63,768 nucleotides of DNA from an uncultured Monoglobus sp. (GTDB lineage Bacteria; Bacillota; Clostridia; Monoglobales; Monoglobaceae). Below the pieces are notes generated by a model that saw nothing but the letters and a program-made list of their open reading frames with translations, was not told the DNA's origin and did no database searches. Each line of letters begins with the position of its first letter. Position 1 is the first letter of the stretch. Shown here piece after piece: positions 1 through 7,650 of the stretch. The stretch is from positions 1 through 63,768 of the forward strand of contig CANRGH010000011.1 of assembly GCA_947630135.1 (NCBI GenBank), given 5' to 3'. The position numbers and the translations under genes are program-made.

Positions 1-561
1 TTGGAATTGACAAGTTTCTACCCTAACTTTTACATTAGAATCTTACCTTGTGCAATTTCGTCGCAACGGTGTGTTTTCCATTAAAACATCTACCGCTGCC
101 GCTTCTCCACTATTTATTTTTCAAGCATCGAGCAAACAACGCAGTTGTTTGCGAGTAAATTTCCGTTGCCGTAGCAACTTTTTAAGTTTACCACATCTTT
201 TCAGCCTTGTCAAGAACTTTTTTGAACTTTTTTCAAAAATTTTTCGACGCGGCCGAGATTTGGTTTTTAGCGGGCGGATTATATCCGCCCCTACATATTT
301 GGCGATCAATGATTTTCTATCAGCCAAATATTCACGGATTTTCCGCCCCTACAAAACAGAGCTTTATCAGTTTATCACCTTAATTTTACTTTGTCAAGTG
401 CCTTTTTCCTATTTTTTCTTCGTTTTTCCATTTTTATTCATTTTGTATTACCGCACGGATTTTAACATACATTTGGTTGTTATTTTTAACAATTACCCAC
501 GCATTTATTTTGCGTAAAAAACAGGCAAAAGCGAAACGCTTTTGCCCGTTTGGGTTCTTAA
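1..561. other. Gene-free region with several palindromes
   Basis: No convincing gene lies here; the only open frame on the plus strand (50-517) has low-complexity Phe/Leu-rich composition and no ribosome binding site. Visible structures are a perfect 9-bp inverted repeat with a 3-nt loop at 132-152, a small stem at 165-178 followed by five T, an 8-bp palindrome GGGCGGAT-tat-ATCCGCCC at 272-290, a 9-bp inverted repeat at 295-303/322-330, and the terminator of the efp transcript at 512-546. The hexanucleotide CCGCCC followed by CTACA occurs twice (286-295 and 342-351). The region looks like a stack of small intergenic repeats. Confidence 0.6.
512..546 (-). terminator. Terminator of the efp transcript
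   Basis: A perfect 10-bp stem (524-533 with 537-546, loop AAA) is followed on the minus strand by a run of six T (515-520). It lies 16 nt past the stop of the zinc-ribbon gene at 562. Confidence 0.85.
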
Positions 562-978
562 TTATTCGTGATCATGTCCGCAGCCGCAGCCGCAGTCATC
601 ATCAAGCGCGCTGAGGTCAAGCTCGATGATCTCTCCACACTCGGGACATTCAAAGCTGCCGCCGAGCACAGCGTCAAGATCGTCGTCAGTGAACTCGATT
701 ATCGCGCCGCAATTGTCGCACTTGAGCTGATACAGATCATCCTCAAAATCGTCATAATCTTCGATCTCATCGGCGAGGACTTCAATTACATCGTCAAGCT
801 CGTCGATCCGGTCGGCCAGAAATCCCTGCTCGCTGTCAAGCATCTCGACCTCCTCGGCCGCCTTTTCAAGATACGCGATGATATGCGATATGATCTTTGT
901 CTCGCCCTTTTCGGGGTCAAGCTTCATTCCGTCAAACAGACCTTTTATGTAAGCAGCCTCTTTTTTTAATTCAGACAT
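562..978 (-). CDS. CD1247-like acidic zinc-ribbon protein
   Basis: A 138-residue acidic protein. The N-terminal helical part (about 1-85) matches the pattern I know as the CD1247 N-terminal domain of Clostridia. It is followed by a zinc ribbon with Cys87-x2-Cys90 and Cys111-x2-Cys114. The last ten residues form a Cys-Gly/His tail, CGCGCGHDHE, that should bind metal and resembles the tail of the unrelated protein at 18849-19073. It starts 8 nt after the efp stop with an AGGTGAT ribosome site, so it is cotranscribed with efp and terminated at 512-546. The function of the family is not known to me. Placement next to efp suggests a translation-linked role, but this is inference only. Confidence 0.75.
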   Translation of the reverse strand: MSELKKEAAYIKGLFDGMKLDPEKGETKIISHIIAYLEKAAEEVEMLDSEQGFLADRIDELDDVIEVLADEIEDYDDFEDDLYQLKCDNCGAIIEFTDDDLDAVLGGSFECPECGEIIELDLSALDDDCGCGCGHDHE

Positions 979-986
979 ATGATCAC

Positions 987-1544
987 CTATACTCTTTCCA
1001 TATACTCGCCGGTGCGGGTGTCGACTCTTATCATGTCGCCCTCGTTAATGAACATGGGAACGGTTACGACCGCGCCCGTCTCAAGCGTCGCGGGCTTTGT
1101 AACATTGGTGGCCGTGTTGCCCTTAACGCCGGGCTCGGTATGCGTGATCGCGAGCTCGACAAACGTGGGCGGTTCAACCGAGAAAATGTTGCCCTTGAAC
1201 GAGAGGAACTTGACCTGCATGTTTTCCTTAACGAACTTGAGCGCGTCGCCAAGCTGAGACTCGCTCAGCGGAACCTGCTCGTAGGTCTCGGGATCCATGA
1301 AGTAATAAAGATCGCCGTCCTGATAGAGATACTCCATATCGCGTCTCTCGATCATCGCTTTTTCAAATTTCTCGGTGGGGTTGAATGACTTCTCAACAAC
1401 CGCGCCCGTGATAACGTTCTTAAACTTTGTTCTCACGAAGGCCGCGCCTTTGCCGGGTTTTACATGCTGAAACTCAACGACCTGGCAAACGCTGCCGTCA
1501 TATTCAAAAGTTAATCCGTTTCTGAAATCACCTGCTGTTATCAT
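987..1544 (-). CDS. efp: Elongation factor P
   Basis: A 185-residue EF-P of normal length. EF-P binds ribosomes stalled at polyproline stretches, between the P and E sites, and promotes peptide bond formation. The KOW-like N domain is about residues 1-64, followed by two OB-type domains. The loop PGKG carries Lys32, the position that is modified in many bacteria; no modification gene is in this window. ATG at 1544 is preceded by TAGGAGG at good spacing. The gene has its own consensus promoter (1599-1627) and heads a two-gene transcript with the zinc-ribbon protein. Confidence 0.98.
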   Translation of the reverse strand: MITAGDFRNGLTFEYDGSVCQVVEFQHVKPGKGAAFVRTKFKNVITGAVVEKSFNPTEKFEKAMIERRDMEYLYQDGDLYYFMDPETYEQVPLSESQLGDALKFVKENMQVKFLSFKGNIFSVEPPTFVELAITHTEPGVKGNTATNVTKPATLETGAVVTVPMFINEGDMIRVDTRTGEYMERV

Positions 1545-1598
1545 TGGTAAATACCTCCTAAAAACTTATACAATTATTATTCTAAACATATTTATATC

Positions 1599-1627
1599 AG
1601 TATACTTTACTTTAACGGGTTTGTCAA
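1599..1627 (-). promoter_or_regulatory. SigA promoter of efp
   Basis: Minus strand: -35 TTGACA (1622-1627), 17-bp spacer, -10 TATACT (1599-1604). It lies 54 bp upstream of the efp ATG. Confidence 0.8.
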
Positions 1628-1659
1628 GCATATTTGCGGAAAAACAGAACCGCGCCGCT

Positions 1660-2121
1660 CTAAAGGCCCATGATCGGGCAGGCTATAGCGGAAAACAGCA
1701 CTCCGAGTATCGCACCCGCCAGAACCTGAAGAGGCGTGTGGCCAAGAATTTCCTTGAGCTTCTCGTCGGTCAGGATCGGGTTCTTTTCCTCCCAGGCCTC
1801 AACGATTATGTTGATGATCTTGGCATGCTCGCCCGCCGCGCGGCGTATTCCGGACGCGTCATACATAACGATCAGCGCGAACGCGCAGCACACGACAAAC
1901 AGCGTCGAATCAAAGCCCTCGTAAATTCCGACGCAGGTGGCGAGGCTCGTCACGATCGTCGAGTGCGACGACGGCATTCCGCCGGGGCCGAAAAATCTGC
2001 CCCAGTCGATATGCTTTGTTCTGAAAAACTCGATCAAACCCTTTAAAACGCAGGACATGATCCACGCCATAAGCACTATAAAAAATATTTTATTGTCAAA
2101 AAATTCATGTAAACTTCGCAT
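1660..2121 (-). CDS. Divergent PAP2 family membrane protein (DUF212)
   Basis: A 153-residue membrane protein of the divergent PAP2/DUF212 family (B. subtilis YuiD-like). The PAP2-like segment GMPSSHS (residues about 48-54) and the later GIRRAAGEHA (about 99-108) are the family hallmarks. Members are thought to act on lipid phosphates; the substrate is unknown. The ATG at 2121 lies 18 nt after the ispA stop and has an AGGAAG ribosome site, so it is probably the last gene of the nusB-xse-ispA run. Its position after farnesyl diphosphate synthase fits a role in polyprenyl-phosphate turnover, which is inference. Confidence 0.88.
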   Translation of the reverse strand: MRSLHEFFDNKIFFIVLMAWIMSCVLKGLIEFFRTKHIDWGRFFGPGGMPSSHSTIVTSLATCVGIYEGFDSTLFVVCCAFALIVMYDASGIRRAAGEHAKIINIIVEAWEEKNPILTDEKLKEILGHTPLQVLAGAILGVLFSAIACPIMGL

Positions 2122-2139
2122 AAGCTTCCTTTAATTAAT

Positions 2140-3063
2140 TTAACTGTCGCGCGACGCGAGCTTCCGCGCAAGCTCGCGCAGAAACGCTCCTTTTTCTCCG
2201 AAAATTTCAACGGCCCCTATCGCGTCGGCCGTGCATTTTTTGAGCCGCTCTTCGGCCCCGCTTATTCCCAGAAGGGTCACAAACGTGTTTTTACCCTGCT
2301 GCTCGTCGCTGCCCACGGGCTTTCCCAAAACGTTCTCGTCGCCGACAACGTCAAGTATGTCGTCTTTTATCTGGAATGCCAGCCCGAGGTTCATTGCGTA
2401 ATCGCTTATCGCCTTGTATTCGCCGCTGTTCTCGTCGGTGATACCGCCGATAAGCGCGCCCATCAGCGCGGCCGCCTCGATCATCGCGCCCGTCTTTTTG
2501 CGGTGCATAAGCGTCAGCCGCTCCGCCGAAATATTTTCCATATTCTCGCTCTCAAGGTCAATCACCTGGCCGCCGATCATTCCGCCGCAGCCCGCGGCGC
2601 GTGAGAGACACAGCGCAAGCTTGTTCACCGTTTCGGCGCTCAAGGTCCTGAAGCTCTCGGGGTCAGAGATTATCTCAAACGCCTTGGTCAGCAGTCCGTC
2701 ACCCGCGAGCAGGGCTATATTCTCGGGAAAGACCTTGTGGCATGTGGGCTTGCCGCGCCTTAAATCATCATCGTCCATGCACGGCAGGTCGTCATGTATC
2801 AGCGAGTAGGTGTGGACGCACTCAAGCGCGCAGCCCGCCGTCACCGCGTCGTCAAAATCACCGCCCGTCATTAACGCCGCGGCCGCCGTCAGCACCGGCC
2901 TCAGGCGCTTTCCGCCCGCCAAAAGGCTGTAACGCATGGCCTCGTAAACCGATTTTTCGGGCACGTCGGGCACACGCGCGATCTCCTCAAGCTTTGAGTT
3001 GACCGCTTCGGTAATTCTTTTAAGCTCGGTTTCAAGTTCGGTTCTGCTCATATTCTCGCTCAT
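2140..3063 (-). CDS. ispA: Farnesyl diphosphate synthase-type polyprenyl synthetase
   Basis: A 307-residue trans-prenyltransferase that condenses isopentenyl diphosphate with allylic diphosphates, in the cytoplasm. The first Asp-rich motif reads DDLPCMDDDD, with the two-residue insertion typical of bacterial farnesyl diphosphate synthases, preceded by YSLIH. The second is DDILD near residue 236. Two starts are possible: ATG 3069, overlapping the xseB stop as ATGA, or ATG 3063. I choose 3063 because GGGTGA then sits at a usable distance. The order xseB-ispA is typical of Firmicutes. Translation is probably coupled to xseB. Confidence 0.95.
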   Translation of the reverse strand: MSENMSRTELETELKRITEAVNSKLEEIARVPDVPEKSVYEAMRYSLLAGGKRLRPVLTAAAALMTGGDFDDAVTAGCALECVHTYSLIHDDLPCMDDDDLRRGKPTCHKVFPENIALLAGDGLLTKAFEIISDPESFRTLSAETVNKLALCLSRAAGCGGMIGGQVIDLESENMENISAERLTLMHRKKTGAMIEAAALMGALIGGITDENSGEYKAISDYAMNLGLAFQIKDDILDVVGDENVLGKPVGSDEQQGKNTFVTLLGISGAEERLKKCTADAIGAVEIFGEKGAFLRELARKLASRDS

Positions 3064-3065
3064 AA

Positions 3066-3311
3066 TCATTCACCCATGCCCGCAAACGACTGCTCGGTCA
3101 TCTCTCCGGTATCCCTGTTCTTTATCAATATGTTGATTTTCTGCTCCGCCGCGTCAAGCGCCTTTGTGCACTGCTTGGTGAGGCTCACGCCTCTTTCAAA
3201 CAGCTCAAGCATGCGGTCAAGGCTCACCTCGCCGCCCTCAAGCTCCCTGACAACGGTCTCAAGCTCCTTTAAATTTTTTTCAAATAAGTCTTTGTTATTG
3301 TTCGCTTCCAT
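3066..3311 (-). CDS. xseB: Exodeoxyribonuclease VII small subunit
   Basis: An 81-residue XseB, normal length, with the family pattern FEKNLKELETVVRELEGGEV near the N terminus. Several copies associate with XseA to form exonuclease VII, which degrades single-stranded DNA from both ends. It starts 13 nt after the xseA stop with a GAGGAT ribosome site and its stop codon overlaps the region of the ispA start. Confidence 0.97.
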   Translation of the reverse strand: MEANNNKDLFEKNLKELETVVRELEGGEVSLDRMLELFERGVSLTKQCTKALDAAEQKINILIKNRDTGEMTEQSFAGMGE

Positions 3312-3324
3312 AAGTTTTATCCTC

Positions 3325-4542
3325 TTAATTAATGTTGTTCTCCTTCACGTCCGACACAACGGCGCTCACATGGCCGTCGCTCAGCGTGACACCGATCGTA
3401 TCTCCCGCGGTCAGGCTCTTTACGCTTTTCAGCACACTTCCCGACTTATCTCTCGTCAGTGAAAAACCGCGGCTGAGCGCGCTGAGCGGGCTCAACGCCT
3501 CAAGCTTTGACGCGCCCACGGCCAGGCTGTTCCGCTTTTTGTTAAGCGCGCCCGCGCAAGCGTTTTCAATGGCTTTGCTCAAGGTGTCAAGATAGATGCG
3601 GCTGTCGTCGATCTTCGACATCGGATTTTTAAGCGCGCCGCTCTCGCTGAACACCTTTAGCCGCAGCCTGCCGCGCTCGGTCACGCGGTTGGCGCAGGTG
3701 TAAAGCCTTGAATATACATTGTTGAATTTTTCGCGCAGCTCCTTCTGTTCGGGAACCACAAGCTCCGCCGCCGCGCTGGGAGTCGGCGCCCTGAGATCGG
3801 CCGCGAAATCCGAAATGGTGAAGTCCACCTCATGGCCGACGGCGGACACTATCGGAATATGGCTCGCGTATATCGCGCGCGCGACGATCTCTTCGTTAAA
3901 CGACCAAAGATCCTCGATCGAGCCTCCGCCGCGGCCGACGATCAGCACGTCCGCCGAGTTCGTGCGGTTGAAATATTCTATGGCTTCAACGATGCTTTTG
4001 GCCGAGTTTTCGCCCTGGACCAGCACCGGGTAAAGTGTCACGTCGGAATATGAAAACCGCCTTGACAAAATATTCAGAATATCCCTTATCGCCGCTCCGG
4101 TCGGCGCCGTGACGACGCCTATTGTTTTGGGATATTTGGGCAACGGCTTTTTGTGGCGCGGATCAAACAGGCCCTCGGCCTCAAGCTTTTTCTTCAGGCG
4201 CTCAAAGGCTATGTGCAGATCGCCTATCCCGTCCTGCTCCATATGATCGATATAGAGCTGATACTGGCCGTCGCGCTCATACACGCTTATCCTGCCGCGG
4301 GCAATGACCTTCATGCCGTTTTCGGGCCTGAAAGCCAGCCGCGCCGCGGCGCTTCTGAACATAACGGCGCGCATAACGCCGGTCTCGTCCTTAAGCGACA
4401 TATACATATGCCCCGAAGAATGAGCCTTGAAGTTGGAAAGCTCGCCCTTCACAAGTATGTTGTTTAAAATATCGTCCCTACCCAGAACTTGCTTTATGTA
4501 AAGATTTACCTGGGTCACAGACAACGGTTCTCTGTTATACAT
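3325..4542 (-). CDS. xseA: Exodeoxyribonuclease VII large subunit
   Basis: A 405-residue XseA, the catalytic subunit of exonuclease VII. The N-terminal OB fold spans about residues 6-100 and includes the family pattern SGHMYMSLKD. The catalytic domain carries GVVTAPTGAAIRD and GRGGGSIEDLWSFN, followed by a helical part. ATG 4542 is chosen; an in-frame GTG at 4548 overlaps the nusB stop and is possible. It is translationally close-coupled to nusB. Confidence 0.97.
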   Translation of the reverse strand: MYNREPLSVTQVNLYIKQVLGRDDILNNILVKGELSNFKAHSSGHMYMSLKDETGVMRAVMFRSAAARLAFRPENGMKVIARGRISVYERDGQYQLYIDHMEQDGIGDLHIAFERLKKKLEAEGLFDPRHKKPLPKYPKTIGVVTAPTGAAIRDILNILSRRFSYSDVTLYPVLVQGENSAKSIVEAIEYFNRTNSADVLIVGRGGGSIEDLWSFNEEIVARAIYASHIPIVSAVGHEVDFTISDFAADLRAPTPSAAAELVVPEQKELREKFNNVYSRLYTCANRVTERGRLRLKVFSESGALKNPMSKIDDSRIYLDTLSKAIENACAGALNKKRNSLAVGASKLEALSPLSALSRGFSLTRDKSGSVLKSVKSLTAGDTIGVTLSDGHVSAVVSDVKENNIN

Positions 4543-4544
4543 AA

Positions 4545-4931
4545 TCACTTAATATTGCCGAGTATTCCGTTCACAAAATCCACGGTTTCGGGTCCCGCGA
4601 ACTTGCGGGTCAGATTTACCGCCTCGTTGACCGCCACCGGGCCCGGAATATCGTTGTTATATAAGAGCTCGTAAACGCCGAGGCGCAGCGCCGCAAGGCT
4701 GACAGCGCCGATACGCTCGACGCTCCAGCCTTTTGAGTATTCCGTTATTTTGTCGTCGATCGCGTTTATGTTTTCGATAGTTCCACGAACGGCGTCCTCG
4801 ATATATTCCTTCTGACTTCCCGCGTTATATTCCTCGAAAAAGTCGCCGAGAATTTCTTCAATGTCATCCGGGCGGAACTTATACTGAAAAATAATCGTAA
4901 ACGCGTGTTCTCTCGCTTTTGTCCTTTCCAT
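4545..4931 (-). CDS. nusB: Transcription antitermination protein NusB
   Basis: A 128-residue NusB. With NusE (S10) it binds boxA RNA and supports antitermination in rRNA operons. The family pattern AREHAFTIIFQYKF lies at the N terminus, and the C-terminal PVAVNEAVNLTRKFAGPETVDFVNGIL is the conserved half of the helical fold (shown here in parts: NEAVNLTRKFAG, VDFVNGIL). ATG 4931 is chosen; a TTG at 4937 is in frame, and the ribosome site is weak in both cases. It sits between the Asp23-type gene and xseA, a usual Clostridial order. Confidence 0.95.
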   Translation of the reverse strand: MERTKAREHAFTIIFQYKFRPDDIEEILGDFFEEYNAGSQKEYIEDAVRGTIENINAIDDKITEYSKGWSVERIGAVSLAALRLGVYELLYNNDIPGPVAVNEAVNLTRKFAGPETVDFVNGILGNIK

Positions 4932-4987
4932 AATCAATGCAGAAATTAATTTCTTTTTCCTTTCTTTTCTTCGGGTAAATTCAAAGG

Positions 4988-5632
4988 CTACGCCTCGGGC
5001 TCGTCTGCGACCTCGTCGGGCTCGGCGGTGATCTCTATGGAGTCCTCCGCCTCGTCCTCGGCCTCATCGGAGCTTTCGGATGTCTCGTCAACAGCCTCTT
5101 TCGCCTTGTCGATAAGCTCGTCGATTTTTGACTCCGCCTTTTCGGCAAGCTCCGCGGCTCTATCCGCCGCCTTGTCAACAAGCTCCTCGGCGGCGTCCTT
5201 CACCGTCTCGGCAGCGTCAACGCTTTTCACGGGCTGAGCGGCGATCTTACCGGCGTCGCTCTTGGGAACGTTCACACCCTCAACGCTGACGTTGACCGCT
5301 ATAACGTTGAGGCCGGTCATCGCCTCGACCTCGCTCTTTACCTTTTCCTGGATCTCCCACGCGACATCGGGGATTTTCGCGCCGTACTCAACGATTATCG
5401 AAAGGTTGAGCGTAACATCCTTGTCGGAAACGCTTACCTTGACCCCTTTGGACATATTCTTTTTGCCCAGCAGCTCCGCTATGCCGCCCGACATCGAGCT
5501 CACCATGCCCGAAACGCCCTTTACGCTGCTCGCCGCAAGCGAGGCGACGATCGACACAACGTCGTTTGAAATGTTAACGCTTCCCGTTTTCTGGGCCTCG
5601 CTTTCCTTAACAGCCTTGTTCTCCTCTGCCAT
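4988..5632 (-). CDS. Asp23/Gls24 family envelope stress protein
   Basis: A 214-residue Asp23/DUF322 protein. Residues about 20-125 form the Asp23 domain, with NDVVSIVASLAASSVKGVSG at its start. The C-terminal 85 residues are an Ala/Glu/Asp-rich helical, then acidic tail not found in short homologues. Family members form membrane-associated assemblies that affect envelope homeostasis. The start is placed at 5632 because AAGGAGG lies about 8 nt upstream; an upstream TTG at 5665 has no ribosome site. It heads the transcript into nusB and the xse genes, with its own promoter at 5696-5724. Confidence 0.9.
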   Translation of the reverse strand: MAEENKAVKESEAQKTGSVNISNDVVSIVASLAASSVKGVSGMVSSMSGGIAELLGKKNMSKGVKVSVSDKDVTLNLSIIVEYGAKIPDVAWEIQEKVKSEVEAMTGLNVIAVNVSVEGVNVPKSDAGKIAAQPVKSVDAAETVKDAAEELVDKAADRAAELAEKAESKIDELIDKAKEAVDETSESSDEAEDEAEDSIEITAEPDEVADEPEA

Positions 5633-5695
5633 AATAAAAACCTCCTTAACAATATAATTCATCAAAAATTAATCTTCGCATACTTAATCATCATA

Positions 5696-5724
5696 ATTAT
5701 AACATAAGAATTTTTATAATACAA
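5696..5724 (-). promoter_or_regulatory. SigA promoter of the Asp23-nusB-xse-ispA run
   Basis: Minus strand: -35 TTGTAT (5719-5724), 17-bp spacer ending in TGT, -10 TATAAT (5696-5701). Confidence 0.75.
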
Positions 5725-5772
5725 TGATTTTTTTGATTATTTTAGGCGTTTTTATTATTTTTATTTTGTCGG

Positions 5773-6474
5773 CTATTCCTCGGCGCTTATTTTTATCCGC
5801 GCGGCCGACTCTCCGGTCTCGGTCACGATAATGTCCTTTATCTGCGCCACGACCGCGCTGTCGAGCTTGCCGCCCTTGACTATTACCGAAACGCCGCTGT
5901 CGCTTATCTGCGCGAAGCAGTCCTCAAAGCCCTTGGATTTAACGTTGGTTTCAATCACGCTCTCCTTCTCGGTGTTCTCGGTGAGCTTCAGGATATTTTC
6001 CTCCGCCTCCTTTTTGGCGCTCTCCGACGCGTTTGAGTTTGATGATATTTCCTTCCACTTGTCTGAGGTCTCGGCCCTCATTTTGTCTCTGTCGCGGCGC
6101 GACTGCATTATAACGTCCGAGCCGCCGTCATTATTATTGTTTTCATTATTGTTTTCGCCGTTTTCATTATTATTTTCGTCTTTGTTTTCTTCTTCCTTGT
6201 TTTCGCCGCCCTTATCCGAGCCGAACGTCTCGGCGTCGGCCGATTGCGGCGCGGGTGAAGCGGCGGAACTTCCGCCCGCCGTGGAGCCGTTTTCGGGAAC
6301 AGCCGTACTCGACACGCTCACCGCACTCTCCTCAAGGTTCCCGAGCGTCCAGCGGTAATACCCCGCGGCCAGCACCAGGGCCACCAGTCCCACAACCAGA
6401 ATTTGTCTGCCGCCACGAATTCGCGCCGATTTGCCTCCGTTTGTTTTGCTTGTCTTTGATTTTTTTGAGTTCAT
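5773..6474 (-). CDS. spoIIIAH: Stage III sporulation protein AH
   Basis: A 233-residue SpoIIIAH. In sporulation it is made in the mother cell and binds forespore SpoIIQ across the intermembrane space, forming a ring of the feeding-tube channel. One membrane anchor lies at about residues 25-46. A long Asn/Glu/Asp-rich linker (about 85-120) precedes the YscJ/FliF-like ring domain at the C terminus. Such a low-complexity linker is longer than in B. subtilis. ATG 6474 follows AAAGGAG. It is the last gene of the spoIIIA cluster. Confidence 0.93.
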   Translation of the reverse strand: MNSKKSKTSKTNGGKSARIRGGRQILVVGLVALVLAAGYYRWTLGNLEESAVSVSSTAVPENGSTAGGSSAASPAPQSADAETFGSDKGGENKEEENKDENNNENGENNNENNNNDGGSDVIMQSRRDRDKMRAETSDKWKEISSNSNASESAKKEAEENILKLTENTEKESVIETNVKSKGFEDCFAQISDSGVSVIVKGGKLDSAVVAQIKDIIVTETGESAARIKISAEE

Positions 6475-6508
6475 TGCAATTTCTCCTTTTTTATGTATTA
6501 TTTTTATT

Positions 6509-7123
6509 TTAATACGAGACCTTAATTCGATTGGCGGGCAGGCCGTAAAGCGCCTTGACCGCCTCGTATATTTCGTTTTTCACATTTTTGTCTGCCGCGC
6601 CCGACGCCACAACAATTACGCCGATCGGATAAGGCAGCTTTTCGCGCACCACATACGGCTCGCCGCCCGAGCCGAGGCTGCCGCCGGATGACATAGCGGG
6701 CTGCGACTCGCCGGAGCTGCTCTCGGTTTTGCTGTCCCCGCTCTCGCTCGTCTCGCTCTGTGTCTTGCTTTCCTCGGCCAGCACCTTCTCATTGGTGCTG
6801 TCGATATATATCCTGACGCTCACCTCTCCCGCGCCGCTTATCCTGCTTAATATATCCCGAAGCTCGCTCTCCATTGACGCGGTATACTCGGCGCCAGAAT
6901 AGAACTCTGCTCCGGTCTGCGCGGGCTCATCCTTATCCTTTTTGTCGGCGCTGCGCGTCGGCATGAAAGCGAGCGCCAGCGCCGCCGCCGCGATAATGAC
7001 GATAACCGCGGGATTAACCTTCTTTTTCTCATCCTTTGCTCTGTCTTTCCTGTTTGCGCGCAGCGAGGCGAAATATTTTTTCACCGAGTCAAAAAACGTC
7101 GCTTTATTCGTTTGTTCATTCAT
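6509..7123 (-). CDS. spoIIIAG: Stage III sporulation protein AG
   Basis: A 204-residue SpoIIIAG, ring-forming part of the SpoIIIA-SpoIIQ channel. A membrane segment lies near residues 44-62, then a Ser/Glu/Gly-rich linker, then the ring-building motif domain ending with KALYGLPANRIKV. ATG 7123 is chosen because AAGGTG lies 6 nt upstream; a GTG at 7132 is in frame. It follows spoIIIAF closely, with 15 nt between them. Confidence 0.93.
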   Translation of the reverse strand: MNEQTNKATFFDSVKKYFASLRANRKDRAKDEKKKVNPAVIVIIAAAALALAFMPTRSADKKDKDEPAQTGAEFYSGAEYTASMESELRDILSRISGAGEVSVRIYIDSTNEKVLAEESKTQSETSESGDSKTESSSGESQPAMSSGGSLGSGGEPYVVREKLPYPIGVIVVASGAADKNVKNEIYEAVKALYGLPANRIKVSY

Positions 7124-7138
7124 GTCATACACCTTGCG

Positions 7139-7642
7139 CTACGTTTCCTCCAATATAATCTTATCGGGCGTAAGCCCCGTAATTTTTGCCGCCGCGCCGA
7201 CCGCCTCCGCGTTTCTCGCCGCTCCCTTCGGCATGCTGACGGTGACACGCGTCGGCGCGCCGCACTCGTCGCCTTCGTCCGTTTCAACCGACACGCTTAT
7301 CGGAGCCGTTCCGCACGCCGATTTAATTTCGGCCGCTATTCTGCTTTCAAGCGTCGATTTGTATATTTTCGCGATCTCGCTTTTCTGCATTTTCTCCGTC
7401 TCCGCCGCGTACGTCTCGGTGTTTTGGACTGCGGCGTCAAGCTCCGCGGCGTACTCCCCGAGCAACGCCCCGCCGTCCGAAACAAAGCCTATGATCGGAG
7501 CCGCAAGGTTCAGCAGCAAAACCAGGCCCAGCGCCAAATGAATATATTTTTTGTAATCGCCTCCGGGCAGCGCGGTTTCGGCCACGGTGCCGAAAACTAC
7601 CGTTGCCGCCACCGAAAACGCCCATCTTTTCAATTCCTCCAT
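7139..7642 (-). CDS. spoIIIAF: Stage III sporulation protein AF
   Basis: A 167-residue SpoIIIAF. Two membrane segments occupy about residues 7-24 and 35-58 and are followed by a soluble domain. The reading frame is open to 7792, but ATG 7642 is the start: it is preceded by AGGAGG and gives MEELKRW, the usual family beginning, 8 nt after the spoIIIAE stop. The upstream part of the frame overlaps spoIIIAE and is not coding. Confidence 0.93.
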   Translation of the reverse strand: MEELKRWAFSVAATVVFGTVAETALPGGDYKKYIHLALGLVLLLNLAAPIIGFVSDGGALLGEYAAELDAAVQNTETYAAETEKMQKSEIAKIYKSTLESRIAAEIKSACGTAPISVSVETDEGDECGAPTRVTVSMPKGAARNAEAVGAAAKITGLTPDKIILEET

Positions 7643-7650
7643 GCCGCCTC

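Noticed and set aside
50-517. 155-codon open frame on the plus strand at the left edge
   Set aside because: No ribosome site, low-complexity Phe/Leu/Ser composition, and it runs through several palindromes and the gene-end terminator; it is an AT-rich chance frame.
4532-4548. Recurring TGATTATG at several gene starts (ispA, xseA, nusB, aspB, lipoprotein) as a special signal
   Set aside because: GGTGAT is the 3-prime part of the extended Shine-Dalgarno complement to 16S rRNA, and the stop-start overlaps are ordinary translational coupling.
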